A stretch of DNA of 18,079 bases from an uncultured Bacillota bacterium (GTDB taxonomy: Bacteria; Bacillota; Clostridia; Christensenellales; QAND01), in assembly GCA_905208455.1 (NCBI GenBank), contig CAJLPK010000027.1, positions 1-18,079 on the forward strand, written 5' to 3'. Within the stretch, counting starts at the first letter, position 1. The number at the start of each line of letters is the position of its first letter. The translations under genes and the position numbers were made by a program. The notes beneath the pieces were generated by a model. It saw nothing but the letters and a program-made list of their open reading frames with translations, was not told the origin of the DNA and did not search any database. Shown in pieces: positions 7,861 to 14,404 of the stretch.

Positions 7861-9588
7861 TTAACGGCTGTAAATCTTCTTCAACAACTGGTCAACATAT
7901 TCATTGACCTCCGCAGAGGTTTGCAGCTCCAGCGCTTCCTCCGCCGCCTTTTGCATTTCAGCATAGTTAGATTTACGAATCAGGTTTTTGATGGTCGGGA
8001 TAGAACCAGCACTCATGCTGAACTCATCCAAGCCCATGCCCAGCAACAAAGCCGCGCCCTTTTCGTCGCCTGCCAGCTCACCGCAAACGCCCGTCCATTT
8101 GCCTTCCTTATGGGACGCGTCAATGACCATCTTGATGGCGCGAATCACAGACGGATGCAGCGGCTGATACAGATCCGCAATCATTTCGTTGCCGCGGTCT
8201 ACGCCCAAAACATACTGCGTCAGGTCGTTTGTGCCGATGGAGAAGAAATCTACGATCTTAGCAAATTTCTCTGCATTGATCGCCGCAGACGGTGTTTCCA
8301 CCATGATGCCGATTTCCAACTTCTCATCGAACGCTTTCCCTTCCTGCTTCAGCTCGGCTTTGCATTCGTCGATGATCTCATACATCTTGGTGATTTCTTC
8401 TACGGAAATGACCATCGGGAACATCACGCGCAGCTTGCCAAAGGCGCTGGCACGCAGCACAGCGCGCATCTGCGGCTTAATGATATCCAGGCGGTCAAAA
8501 TACATGCGGATCGCGCGCCATCCCAGGAAGGGGTTCATCTCCTCCGGGAATTTGATGCAGTCCGCCGCCTTATCGCCGCCAATATCCAGTGTACGGATGA
8601 TGACCGGATTCGGCGCCATCGCTTCCGCCGCTGCTTTATAGGCTTCAAACTGCTCATCTTCTGTCGGCAGTGTCGGACGAGACATATACAGGAATTCCGT
8701 GCGGAACAGGCCTACGCCCTCTGCACCGTTTTCCTTGGCGCCTTTGCAGTCATTGGGAGAAGCAATGTTGCCTACCACCTCTACCTTATGACCGTCGGTT
8801 GTCTCAGCCGCCAGCATCTTTACCGCATCCAGCTGGCGTTTGTGTTCCAAGAACGCATCCAGCTTTTTCTTGCCCTCTTCCAACTGTCCGCCATCAGGGT
8901 TTACCGTTACGTCACAATCCACTGCATCCAACACAACGGTATCGCCGTGCTGCACCTTGGAAAGGATATCGCCGGTGCCAACAATGGCAGGCAGGCCCAT
9001 GATGCGGGCAATGATGGATGTATGGCTCGTACGGCCGCCCAACTGGGTCACGAAGCCCTTTACATAGTTCATATCCATCGTCGCAGTATCAGACGGGGTC
9101 AAATCATTGGCAAATACCACGACCTCTTCATCCAAATCATCGAGGGAAACACGCACATTGCCCACCACATTATCCAGGATACGGCCGCCTACGTCCTTGA
9201 TGTCTGCTGCACGTTCGCGCAGGTATTCGTCATCCAAGGAAGCCAGCATCGCGGAAACCTCTTCCGTTGCTTCCGCAACAGCCTTATCCGCATGCATCAT
9301 CCCGTTGTTGATCTTATCCATGACGGCATCTTCCAGCGTGGGGTCATTGAGCATCATCAAATGCGCACGGAACACGTCTGCCTCTTTTGCGCTCAAGCGC
9401 TTTTCCGTCTTTTCAATGATCTCATTGAGCTGCGCCTCTGTTTCAGCGACGGCTTTACGGAATTTTTCAACCTCCGCTTCACATTCCGCCGGATTGGCCA
9501 GCAACGCTTCGTTGATTACAACTTCCTTTTGTTCCAATACAAATGCCTTCCCGATTGCAATACCCGGGGACGCAATAATTCCTTTCAT
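7861..9588 (-). CDS. ptsI: PTS enzyme I (phosphoenolpyruvate-protein phosphotransferase)
   Basis: Cytoplasmic enzyme that takes phosphate from phosphoenolpyruvate and passes it to HPr. The 575 residues are the usual length. It has the N-terminal HPr-binding helical domain, phosphohistidine domain GGRTSHTSIIAR with His189, and the PEP-binding TIM barrel. The barrel carries LFRTEFLYM, RTLDIGGDK, ETPSAAI, GTNDLTQY and GVCGELAGD with Cys502. Both His189 and Cys502 fall at the E. coli numbering. ATG start with GAGGTG upstream; the N terminus MKGIIASPGIAIG is canonical. Last gene of the operon, 96 bp after ptsH, with a stem-loop in between. Confidence 0.99.
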   Translation of the reverse strand: MKGIIASPGIAIGKAFVLEQKEVVINEALLANPAECEAEVEKFRKAVAETEAQLNEIIEKTEKRLSAKEADVFRAHLMMLNDPTLEDAVMDKINNGMMHADKAVAEATEEVSAMLASLDDEYLRERAADIKDVGGRILDNVVGNVRVSLDDLDEEVVVFANDLTPSDTATMDMNYVKGFVTQLGGRTSHTSIIARIMGLPAIVGTGDILSKVQHGDTVVLDAVDCDVTVNPDGGQLEEGKKKLDAFLEHKRQLDAVKMLAAETTDGHKVEVVGNIASPNDCKGAKENGAEGVGLFRTEFLYMSRPTLPTEDEQFEAYKAAAEAMAPNPVIIRTLDIGGDKAADCIKFPEEMNPFLGWRAIRMYFDRLDIIKPQMRAVLRASAFGKLRVMFPMVISVEEITKMYEIIDECKAELKQEGKAFDEKLEIGIMVETPSAAINAEKFAKIVDFFSIGTNDLTQYVLGVDRGNEMIADLYQPLHPSVIRAIKMVIDASHKEGKWTGVCGELAGDEKGAALLLGMGLDEFSMSAGSIPTIKNLIRKSNYAEMQKAAEEALELQTSAEVNEYVDQLLKKIYSR

Positions 9589-9633
9589 AAAAGCACCTCT
9601 TCACTCAAATTCATGTTGGCTATATCGCAAACG

Positions 9634-9658
9634 GCGGCCGGAGAAAAACTCCGACCGC
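9634..9658 (-). other. Intercistronic RNA stem-loop between ptsH and ptsI, without a U tail
   Basis: On the minus strand, GCGGTCGGAG pairs with CTCCGGCCGC (10 bp, one G-U wobble) around a TTTTT loop. No T run follows the stem, so it is not a standard terminator. It could stabilise the 3' end of a processed EIIA-ptsH message or attenuate ptsI expression. Confidence 0.6.
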
Positions 9659-9684
9659 ACAAGATTTACGCGATACTCAGATAC

Positions 9685-9945
9685 TTATTCTTCCAGGTTG
9701 TCCAACAGATCGATGAGCGCATTCAGAGCTTCCTGCTCGTCTTCGCCCGTGCAGGAAATGGTGATTTCGCTGCCATTGCTGGCGCCCAGGCTCAGCACAG
9801 AGATAATGGACTTTGCGTTGCCTTCTTTGCCATCTTTTTTGATTTTGATGGTGCTCTTGAATTTCGCCGCTTTCTGTACGAACAAAGAAGCCGGACGGGC
9901 ATGCAAGCCAGTCTCATTCTTCACAACAAAGTTTTTTTCAACCAT
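9685..9945 (-). CDS. ptsH: PTS phosphocarrier protein HPr
   Basis: Small phosphocarrier that shuttles phosphate from enzyme I to EIIA. Starting at the ATG at 9945, the protein has 86 residues and puts the phosphorylated histidine at His15 (TGLHARPAS) and the regulatory serine at Ser46 (NAKSIISVL), the standard numbering. An in-frame TTG two codons upstream is too close to the AGGAGG site (3 bases, against 9 for the ATG). Ser46 implies control by HPr kinase/phosphorylase, as in other Bacillota. It lies 32 bp after the EIIA gene and upstream of ptsI. Confidence 0.98.
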   Translation of the reverse strand: MVEKNFVVKNETGLHARPASLFVQKAAKFKSTIKIKKDGKEGNAKSIISVLSLGASNGSEITISCTGEDEQEALNALIDLLDNLEE

Positions 9946-9977
9946 TTTCAAATTCCTCCTGTAAAATTCCCCGGCAA

Positions 9978-10400
9978 TTAGCCAGCCAGGTTAAATTCTG
10001 CTTTGATATCTTTGCATGTATCCGCAATCATGCCCATGCAATGTTCTTTGATCTCCTGCAACGACATAGCACCGCGCATCCCCAGCGCTTCGATCAGCAT
10101 CGGCAGGTTGACACCACTCAAACATTCGATGTTCGGGGTTTTGCCGTCCACTTCACGATTGATGTTGGCAGCCGTTACATTGCACGGAGTACCGCCATAG
10201 AGGTCGACGAATACCAAAACACCGTCATCGCATACGATTTCAGCCAGCTTATTGCGCACCTTTTCGTTGAAGGATTCAAAGCTGTCGTCCGCTGCCAAGC
10301 CGATGGAATACAGGCCCTCCTGCGGTCCCATGATCAGATCCACACTGGAAACGATACCAGCCGCCATGTTGGCGTGGGTGACAATCAGTACTTGCATCAT
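9978..10400 (-). CDS. PTS EIIA component, mannose/fructose/sorbose family
   Basis: Cytoplasmic phosphotransfer domain of the Man-type PTS; takes phosphate from HPr and passes it to a Man-family EIIB. The 140 residues equal a single EIIA domain. The predicted phospho-His is His9 in VTHANMAAG, and VDLYGGTPCN and GVNLPMLIEAL match the family's conserved second and third motifs. ATG start, with GGAGAG 9 bases upstream. It is the first gene of the operon with ptsH and ptsI, which is unusual because Man-family EIIA is normally encoded with IIB, IIC and IID. None of these is adjacent; an EIIB of the same family is about 6.3 kb away. A regulatory or shared role is possible. Confidence 0.93.
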   Translation of the reverse strand: MMQVLIVTHANMAAGIVSSVDLIMGPQEGLYSIGLAADDSFESFNEKVRNKLAEIVCDDGVLVFVDLYGGTPCNVTAANINREVDGKTPNIECLSGVNLPMLIEALGMRGAMSLQEIKEHCMGMIADTCKDIKAEFNLAG

Positions 10401-10438
10401 TGTAGGTCACTCTCCTAATCATAAATCTTGTATCTTGC

Positions 10439-10461
10439 GCAAGGGTTCCTACGTTCCTTGC
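10439..10461 (-). promoter_or_regulatory. Inverted repeat in the leader of the PTS operon
   Basis: GCAAGG and CCTTGC form a perfect 6-bp dyad around an 11-base loop that contains two GGAAC copies on the minus strand. It lies about 15-35 nt after the predicted transcription start. It could be an operator or a leader hairpin; evidence is positional only. Confidence 0.35.
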
Positions 10462-10481
10462 AACATTCCATTACGATTTAG

Positions 10482-10511
10482 ATTATATATTGTAATGAAA
10501 TACATTGTCAA
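10482..10511 (-). promoter_or_regulatory. Consensus sigma-A promoter of the EIIA-ptsH-ptsI operon
   Basis: Perfect TTGACA (10506-10511) and perfect TATAAT (10482-10487) are 18 bp apart on the minus strand. The leader is about 75 nt. The match implies high basal expression, as expected for general PTS proteins. Confidence 0.9.
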
Positions 10512-10590
10512 TGAAAAATGGCAAACCCGGGAGAGAAAAACACAAATTCGTTCCCGGATAAAATCGTCTTTTCTTATTTGAAAAATCAAC

Positions 10591-11712
10591 CTAGGGCTGC
10601 TGTATCTCTAAAGCCTGCACCGCAGCCTGCAGCGGCAGGTCCTCTAGCTCTGTGCGTGCCCAGCCCGGTAGGCCCTCGCACGTCAGCTTTATATCCGGCA
10701 TCACGCCCTTTTCATGGATCACCGTACCATCCGCCATGCGGTATTCTGCCATGGTATATTTCAATCCTGACCCATCCTTCAGGGGCTTTAGCTTTTGTAC
10801 TACGCCTTTTCCGTAGGTCGTGTCTCCTACGATCAACGCCCTGCCCTGATTTTGCAGAACGCCTGCAAAAATTTCAGCAGCAGAAGCGCTCTGCCCATCT
10901 GTCAATACTGCCATTGGCATCGTGTACCGCTGTTCCCCGCTGGTTTGGTAGCGTTCCTCCTTTCCCTTGGCTTCCAGCAAGCACAATACCTCCGTTTTAT
11001 CCGGCAAACAGCCGTTGAGCATTGTCAAAACTGCATCCATCCTTCCGCCCGGATTATGCCGAACATCCAGAATCACCCCTTTGGCATCGGCGAACTGTGC
11101 CATCGCCTGTTCAAACTGATTCTCTGCACCCTCCTGCACAAACGATCGTATGCGAATGTATCCGTATCCATTTGGGAGCGTTTTGCTTATTACAGCAGGC
11201 ATCGGCTCTATCTTTTGAGGAATGATGACGACATCTCTTGCCATACCCTCCCGCTCTACGGAAAACAGCGTAGTAACGCCTTCCTCCGCCGTCCAGTCTG
11301 CTTTGCCGATAGGCTCTCCGTTGATTTTTACAATTAGATCACCCTTTGCAAGTCCTGCCATCTGTGCCGGGCTTTCTTCCAAAACATCAACGACCTGCCA
11401 TCCTCCCTCTACACTTAAAAGCTCTGCGCCTATTCCCGCTGCCTCTTCCCCTGAAATCTCTGTCATCAGATCCTGCATCTGTACAGGTGAAAGCCATTGT
11501 GTATATTCATCCTCTACTGCCTGTGCCAGTGCAGCACAGGCGGCCTGATCCATTGTCAGCGTATCCAAAGACGTTAAGGCCTCGTTTTTTAAGGTGGTTT
11601 CCACTTGGCGGGCCATGACAAAGGGCCCTCTTCCCACAACATATCCAACGCCGCCTGCCAGCATTACAAGCAGCAGGCAGACCCAAATTACCATGCCCGT
11701 TTGTTTACGCAT
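10591..11712 (-). CDS. S41 family peptidase (second, divergent CtpA-like protease)
   Basis: Membrane-anchored serine protease related to that at 2877 but clearly diverged. It has 373 residues: hydrophobic anchor (about 8-28), a helical region, a short PDZ domain (about 92-165, SPAQMAGLAKGDLIVKINGEPIG), and an S41 core with LDVRHNPGG and GEQRYTMPM. Predicted catalytic Ser277 lies in GQSASAAEI and Lys302 in TYGKG, 25 apart as in the family. Two adjacent ATGs exist at 11715 and 11712; the second has the better distance to the G-rich ribosome binding site. No convincing promoter was found; the start region sits in an inverted repeat. A weak long-loop dyad (10527-10557) is the only terminator-like element downstream. 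Confidence 0.94.
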   Translation of the reverse strand: MRKQTGMVIWVCLLLVMLAGGVGYVVGRGPFVMARQVETTLKNEALTSLDTLTMDQAACAALAQAVEDEYTQWLSPVQMQDLMTEISGEEAAGIGAELLSVEGGWQVVDVLEESPAQMAGLAKGDLIVKINGEPIGKADWTAEEGVTTLFSVEREGMARDVVIIPQKIEPMPAVISKTLPNGYGYIRIRSFVQEGAENQFEQAMAQFADAKGVILDVRHNPGGRMDAVLTMLNGCLPDKTEVLCLLEAKGKEERYQTSGEQRYTMPMAVLTDGQSASAAEIFAGVLQNQGRALIVGDTTYGKGVVQKLKPLKDGSGLKYTMAEYRMADGTVIHEKGVMPDIKLTCEGLPGWARTELEDLPLQAAVQALEIQQP

Positions 11713-11736
11713 CATGCACCCCCCTATTAGTGCATG
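11713..11736 (-). promoter_or_regulatory. Inverted repeat enclosing the ribosome binding site of the second S41 peptidase
   Basis: On the minus strand, CATGCAC and GTGCATG (7 bp, perfect) flank a 10-base loop TAATAGGGGG. The G-rich ribosome binding site is in the loop, and one of the two possible ATG codons lies in the 3' arm. As RNA it could hide the start; as DNA it could be an operator. Confidence 0.5.
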
Positions 11737-11773
11737 CAGACCGCTTGGCCAAATATGCCGAGAGAGATAGGAT

Positions 11774-11806
11774 AAAAAAGAAAAGACGGGAAAATCCCCG
11801 TCTTTT
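11774..11806 (-). terminator. Terminator of dehydrogenase 1
   Basis: A perfect 10-bp stem (AAAAGACGGG with CCCGTCTTTT, 11781-11790 and 11797-11806) is followed on the minus strand by a T-rich tail. It directly follows the stop codon at 11809. Confidence 0.9.
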
Positions 11807-11808
11807 CA

Positions 11809-12873
11809 TCAAATGCCTTGCAAATCTACCGTCACACGGTACGAATCCGGTGTAGCTGCCGCTTCATAGGCCTTTTGGATATCGCGCAGCGGAATGAACT
11901 TGCCCTCCAATGAATAAGAGCAGTTGATCATGCGTTTGCTAATCAAGGCAGCCGCCTCATACCAATCGGATAAATCGCTTCCCACCGTACCGATAAGCTC
12001 CAGCTTGCGGTAATGCAGCTCGTTGGGCTCTATCTCCAGCACAGGCTTTGGAAAGCCTGCCGGGAATATCAGCATTTTCCCTCTAAAATGCTTGAGCATC
12101 TCATAGCCTTGCTTATACGCCAATGTAGACCCTACCGCTGCAATCACAGTATCTGCCCCTTTTCCGCCTGTTAAATCACGAACTGCCTGCACAGGGTCCT
12201 CATTTTTAGCATCGATCACATCTACTCCCATTTCTTTGGCGCGTGCAATCTTCTTCGGAGAAATATCCGAAATCATCACGCGAGCGCCAAACGCCTTTGC
12301 GACCTGTGCATTGACAAGCCCCATAGTCCCTGCCCCAATAATGACGACATCCTCCATCGGACGAATATCTGCCTTGTGCGCGCCCTGCACTACGGTAGAG
12401 ACCGGCTCCAGAAAGCCTGCCTCTGCTGGCGCAATGCTGTTATCAATCGGCACGATCAGCTTTTGATCCATCACCACATAATCGGCAAACCGCTTGGCAC
12501 CGCCATAGTATCCGTCCGCGCCTTTGCTGCTGTGGAAAGGCATATTTTCACAGTCTCCCGTATGCCCCTTTCTGCATGCATCGCAGACACCGCAAAAAGG
12601 GTTCATTGTAGCCACTTGCATACCGGGCTTAAAATGGCTGTATACCTCTTTCCCTACAGCCTCAATAGAACCGGCACATTCATGGCCGGCAGCCATGGGA
12701 AATCCCTGGTGATCCCTCAGCCCCATCCACTGCTGATAATCTGTTGTGCAAATGTTATTTGCCTTTAGTTTGACTACAATATCTGTCGGCCCTATATCGG
12801 GGAACGGCATTTCATGCATCTCGGCAACATGGCTGCGGACAATGACTCCAAAATGAATTGTGCTAGGCAGCAT
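11809..12873 (-). CDS. Zinc-dependent medium-chain alcohol/polyol dehydrogenase, paralogue 1
   Basis: Probable NAD-dependent dehydrogenase of the sorbitol/threonine dehydrogenase branch; substrate unknown. The 354 residues comprise a GroES-like catalytic domain and a Rossmann domain. Catalytic zinc ligands are likely Cys42 (ICTTD), His64-Glu65 (AGHECAG) and Glu156 (FLEP). The structural zinc lobe has Cys94, Cys97, Cys100 and Cys108. GAGTMG is the dinucleotide loop, and the Asp in VMISDIS favours NAD over NADP. It is one of three tandem paralogues. Its Rossmann half is closest to paralogue 2, while HEC and FLEPVSTVVQG match paralogue 3. ATG start with AAGGAGG. It has its own promoter and terminator. 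Confidence 0.93.
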   Translation of the reverse strand: MLPSTIHFGVIVRSHVAEMHEMPFPDIGPTDIVVKLKANNICTTDYQQWMGLRDHQGFPMAAGHECAGSIEAVGKEVYSHFKPGMQVATMNPFCGVCDACRKGHTGDCENMPFHSSKGADGYYGGAKRFADYVVMDQKLIVPIDNSIAPAEAGFLEPVSTVVQGAHKADIRPMEDVVIIGAGTMGLVNAQVAKAFGARVMISDISPKKIARAKEMGVDVIDAKNEDPVQAVRDLTGGKGADTVIAAVGSTLAYKQGYEMLKHFRGKMLIFPAGFPKPVLEIEPNELHYRKLELIGTVGSDLSDWYEAAALISKRMINCSYSLEGKFIPLRDIQKAYEAAATPDSYRVTVDLQGI

Positions 12874-12934
12874 ACAAAGACCTCCTTACGCCCGCGTACA
12901 AACATATACGCATATTTATGTAATAAAGAAACAA

Positions 12935-12948
12935 AAATGTATGCATTT
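12935..12948. promoter_or_regulatory. Dyad just downstream of the dehydrogenase 1 promoter
   Basis: AAATG and CATTT flank a 4-bp centre, adjoining the -10 box and covering the expected start site. A possible operator, with short arms in an A/T-rich stretch. Confidence 0.35.
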
Positions 12949-12978
12949 ATTATACTCTATGTTCTGCCATAATTGCAA
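12949..12978 (-). promoter_or_regulatory. Promoter of dehydrogenase 1
   Basis: TTGCAA (12973-12978) and a perfect TATAAT (12949-12954) have 18-bp spacing on the minus strand, about 75 bp before the ATG. Confidence 0.7.
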
Positions 12979-12986
12979 ATGCTGCC

Positions 12987-13024
12987 AATAAAAAAAGGCA
13001 GGAACATTCCTGCCTTTTTTTATT
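12987..13024. terminator. Terminator of dehydrogenase 2 (symmetric)
   Basis: A long perfect dyad with AAAAAAGGCAGGA on one side and TCCTGCCTTTTTT on the other around a 4-base loop. T runs in both directions make it able to stop either strand. It lies 14 bp after the stop at 13038. Confidence 0.92.
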
Positions 13025-13037
13025 GTTAAAGGTTTGT

Positions 13038-14096
13038 TTACACTCCCTGCAAATCTACCGTTACACGATACGCATCCGGCGTAGCGGCCGCTTCATAGGC
13101 CTTCTGGATGTCACGCAGCGGGATGTATTTGCCTTCCAGCGAATACGAGCAGTTGATCAAGCGTTTGCTGATCAGCGTAGCAGATTCATACCAGTCATTC
13201 AGGTTTGCAACAAAGGAACCAATGATTTCAAGCTTACGATAATGCAACTCATTGGGGTCTACCTGCAGCTCCGGTTTCGGATAGCCGGCCGGGAAAATGA
13301 CCAGTTTGCCGCGGAAATGCTTGAGCATATCATAACCCTGCTTATAAGCCAGCGTAGAACCAACCGCTGCGATAACGGTATCAGCGCCCTTGCCATCCGT
13401 CAAATCCTTGACAGCCTGCACCGGGTCGGTGTTTTTCGCATCAATGACATCAATGCCCATTTCCTTTGCACGCGCAATCTTCTTCGGAGAAATATCCGAA
13501 ATCATCACGCGAGCGCCAAATGCTTTTGCGACCTGCGCATTGACAAGGCCCATTGTGCCGGCGCCAATCACGACAACATCCTGCATTGGCTGAATGTTGC
13601 ACTTATGCGCACAGGAAACAACCGTTGCTGCCGGTTCCAGGAAGCCTGCTTCTGCCGGCGCAATATCGTTATTGATGGCAATTACATATTTTTGATCCAG
13701 CACTACATAGTCAGCAAACTGTTTGGAGCCGTAGTAGCCGTCCGGGCCGGGGCCCTTGGATTTTTTGTTTACGCAATCGCTCGTCAATCCCTGGCGGCAG
13801 GCATCGCAAACGCCGCAGAAACCGCTCATACCGCCAACCTGCTGGCCGATTTTGAACGAATCGTAAACTTCATCGCCCTTGGCCACGATTGTGCCGGCCC
13901 ATTCATGGCCGCCTGCCATCGGGAAGCCTTGATGGTCGCGCAGGCCCATCCACTGCTGATAGTCAGTGGTACAGATGTTGCACGTCGCCATTTTGATAAC
14001 GATGTCCGTCGGCCCTACTTCGGGGAACGGCGCCTCGTGCATTTCAGCAACGTGTCCTTTGACGATTACGCCAAAATGAATTTTGTCAGGAAGCAT
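13038..14096 (-). CDS. Zinc-dependent medium-chain alcohol/polyol dehydrogenase, paralogue 2
   Basis: Same family and domain order as its neighbours, 352 residues, substrate unknown. Catalytic zinc ligands are Cys42, His64-Glu65 and Glu154; structural zinc Cys94, Cys97, Cys100 and Cys108. It differs from the other two around the active site. HEC is HEW, NNIC is CNIC, ATMxPFC is GGMSGFC, and FLEPVSTVVQG is FLEPAATVVSC. It may therefore use a different substrate. The ATG at 14096 was chosen for AGGAGGG upstream and for the shared MLPDKIHFG start; an upstream in-frame TTG at 14153 would add 19 unrelated residues. It shares a 47-bp identical stretch with paralogue 1 and a 32-bp one with paralogue 3. 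Confidence 0.93.
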   Translation of the reverse strand: MLPDKIHFGVIVKGHVAEMHEAPFPEVGPTDIVIKMATCNICTTDYQQWMGLRDHQGFPMAGGHEWAGTIVAKGDEVYDSFKIGQQVGGMSGFCGVCDACRQGLTSDCVNKKSKGPGPDGYYGSKQFADYVVLDQKYVIAINNDIAPAEAGFLEPAATVVSCAHKCNIQPMQDVVVIGAGTMGLVNAQVAKAFGARVMISDISPKKIARAKEMGIDVIDAKNTDPVQAVKDLTDGKGADTVIAAVGSTLAYKQGYDMLKHFRGKLVIFPAGYPKPELQVDPNELHYRKLEIIGSFVANLNDWYESATLISKRLINCSYSLEGKYIPLRDIQKAYEAAATPDAYRVTVDLQGV

Positions 14097-14254
14097 GGGA
14101 AAACCCTCCTTAAATGATATATATTGAGGCGCCGAGATGCCCCGGCTCCACAATGATCTGAGATATAGCTGCCAATAAAATGCTCATTTATAATTTATAT
14201 ACTGCCGCCTAGCAATATGCCCTTTGGAAAAAGAGAATCTAACATAATTGATAT

Positions 14255-14272
14255 ATACAGATGTATTGTATA
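14255..14272. promoter_or_regulatory. Palindromic site overlapping the dehydrogenase 2 promoter
   Basis: ATACA-GA-TGTAT (14255-14266) is a perfect dyad, nested with TATACA/TGTATA (14254-14259 with 14267-14272). Both overlap the -10 box, a typical position for a repressor operator. Confidence 0.45.
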
Positions 14273-14293
14273 CCAATCCATGGATAAATGCAA
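14265..14293 (-). promoter_or_regulatory. Promoter of dehydrogenase 2
   Basis: TTGCAT (14288-14293) and TACAAT (14265-14270) have 17-bp spacing, the same hexamers and spacing as the aldolase promoter. The predicted leader is about 160 nt, with no recognised riboswitch; a small GCCG...CGGC hairpin lies near 14140. Confidence 0.6.
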
Positions 14294-14357
14294 ATCCCTC
14301 CGCCCACATCTTTATAAAAATTTATCGGATGCGCCGCGAAAGATTTATAGAAAGAAA

Positions 14358-14392
14358 TAAAAAAAGAGACAGGACAATTCCTGTCTCTTTTG
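14358..14392 (-). terminator. Terminator of the aldolase-dehydrogenase 3 unit
   Basis: A 12-bp perfect stem (AAAGAGACAGGA with TCCTGTCTCTTT, 14363-14374 and 14379-14390) has a 4-base loop and is followed on the minus strand by a T run. It lies about 13 bp after the stop at 14405. Confidence 0.92.
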
Positions 14393-14404
14393 TATCTTGG
14401 AGGA

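Noticed and set aside
9946..9951. TTG start two codons before the HPr ATG
   Set aside because: It is only 3 bases from AGGAGG and would shift His15 and Ser46 off their canonical numbers.
7921..9981. A 686-codon open frame on the plus strand
   Set aside because: It is entirely antisense to ptsI and ptsH, whose catalytic residues sit at canonical positions. It has no ribosome binding site, and its His/Arg/Gln-rich composition is that expected of a mirrored frame.
10527..10557. Terminator of the second S41 peptidase
   Set aside because: CCGGGA/TCCCGG is only 6 bp with a 19-base loop and no convincing T run directly after it; too weak to call.
14097..14153. N-terminal extension of dehydrogenase 2 from a TTG at 14153
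   Set aside because: The added residues have no counterpart in the paralogues, and the ATG at 14096 has a strong ribosome binding site.
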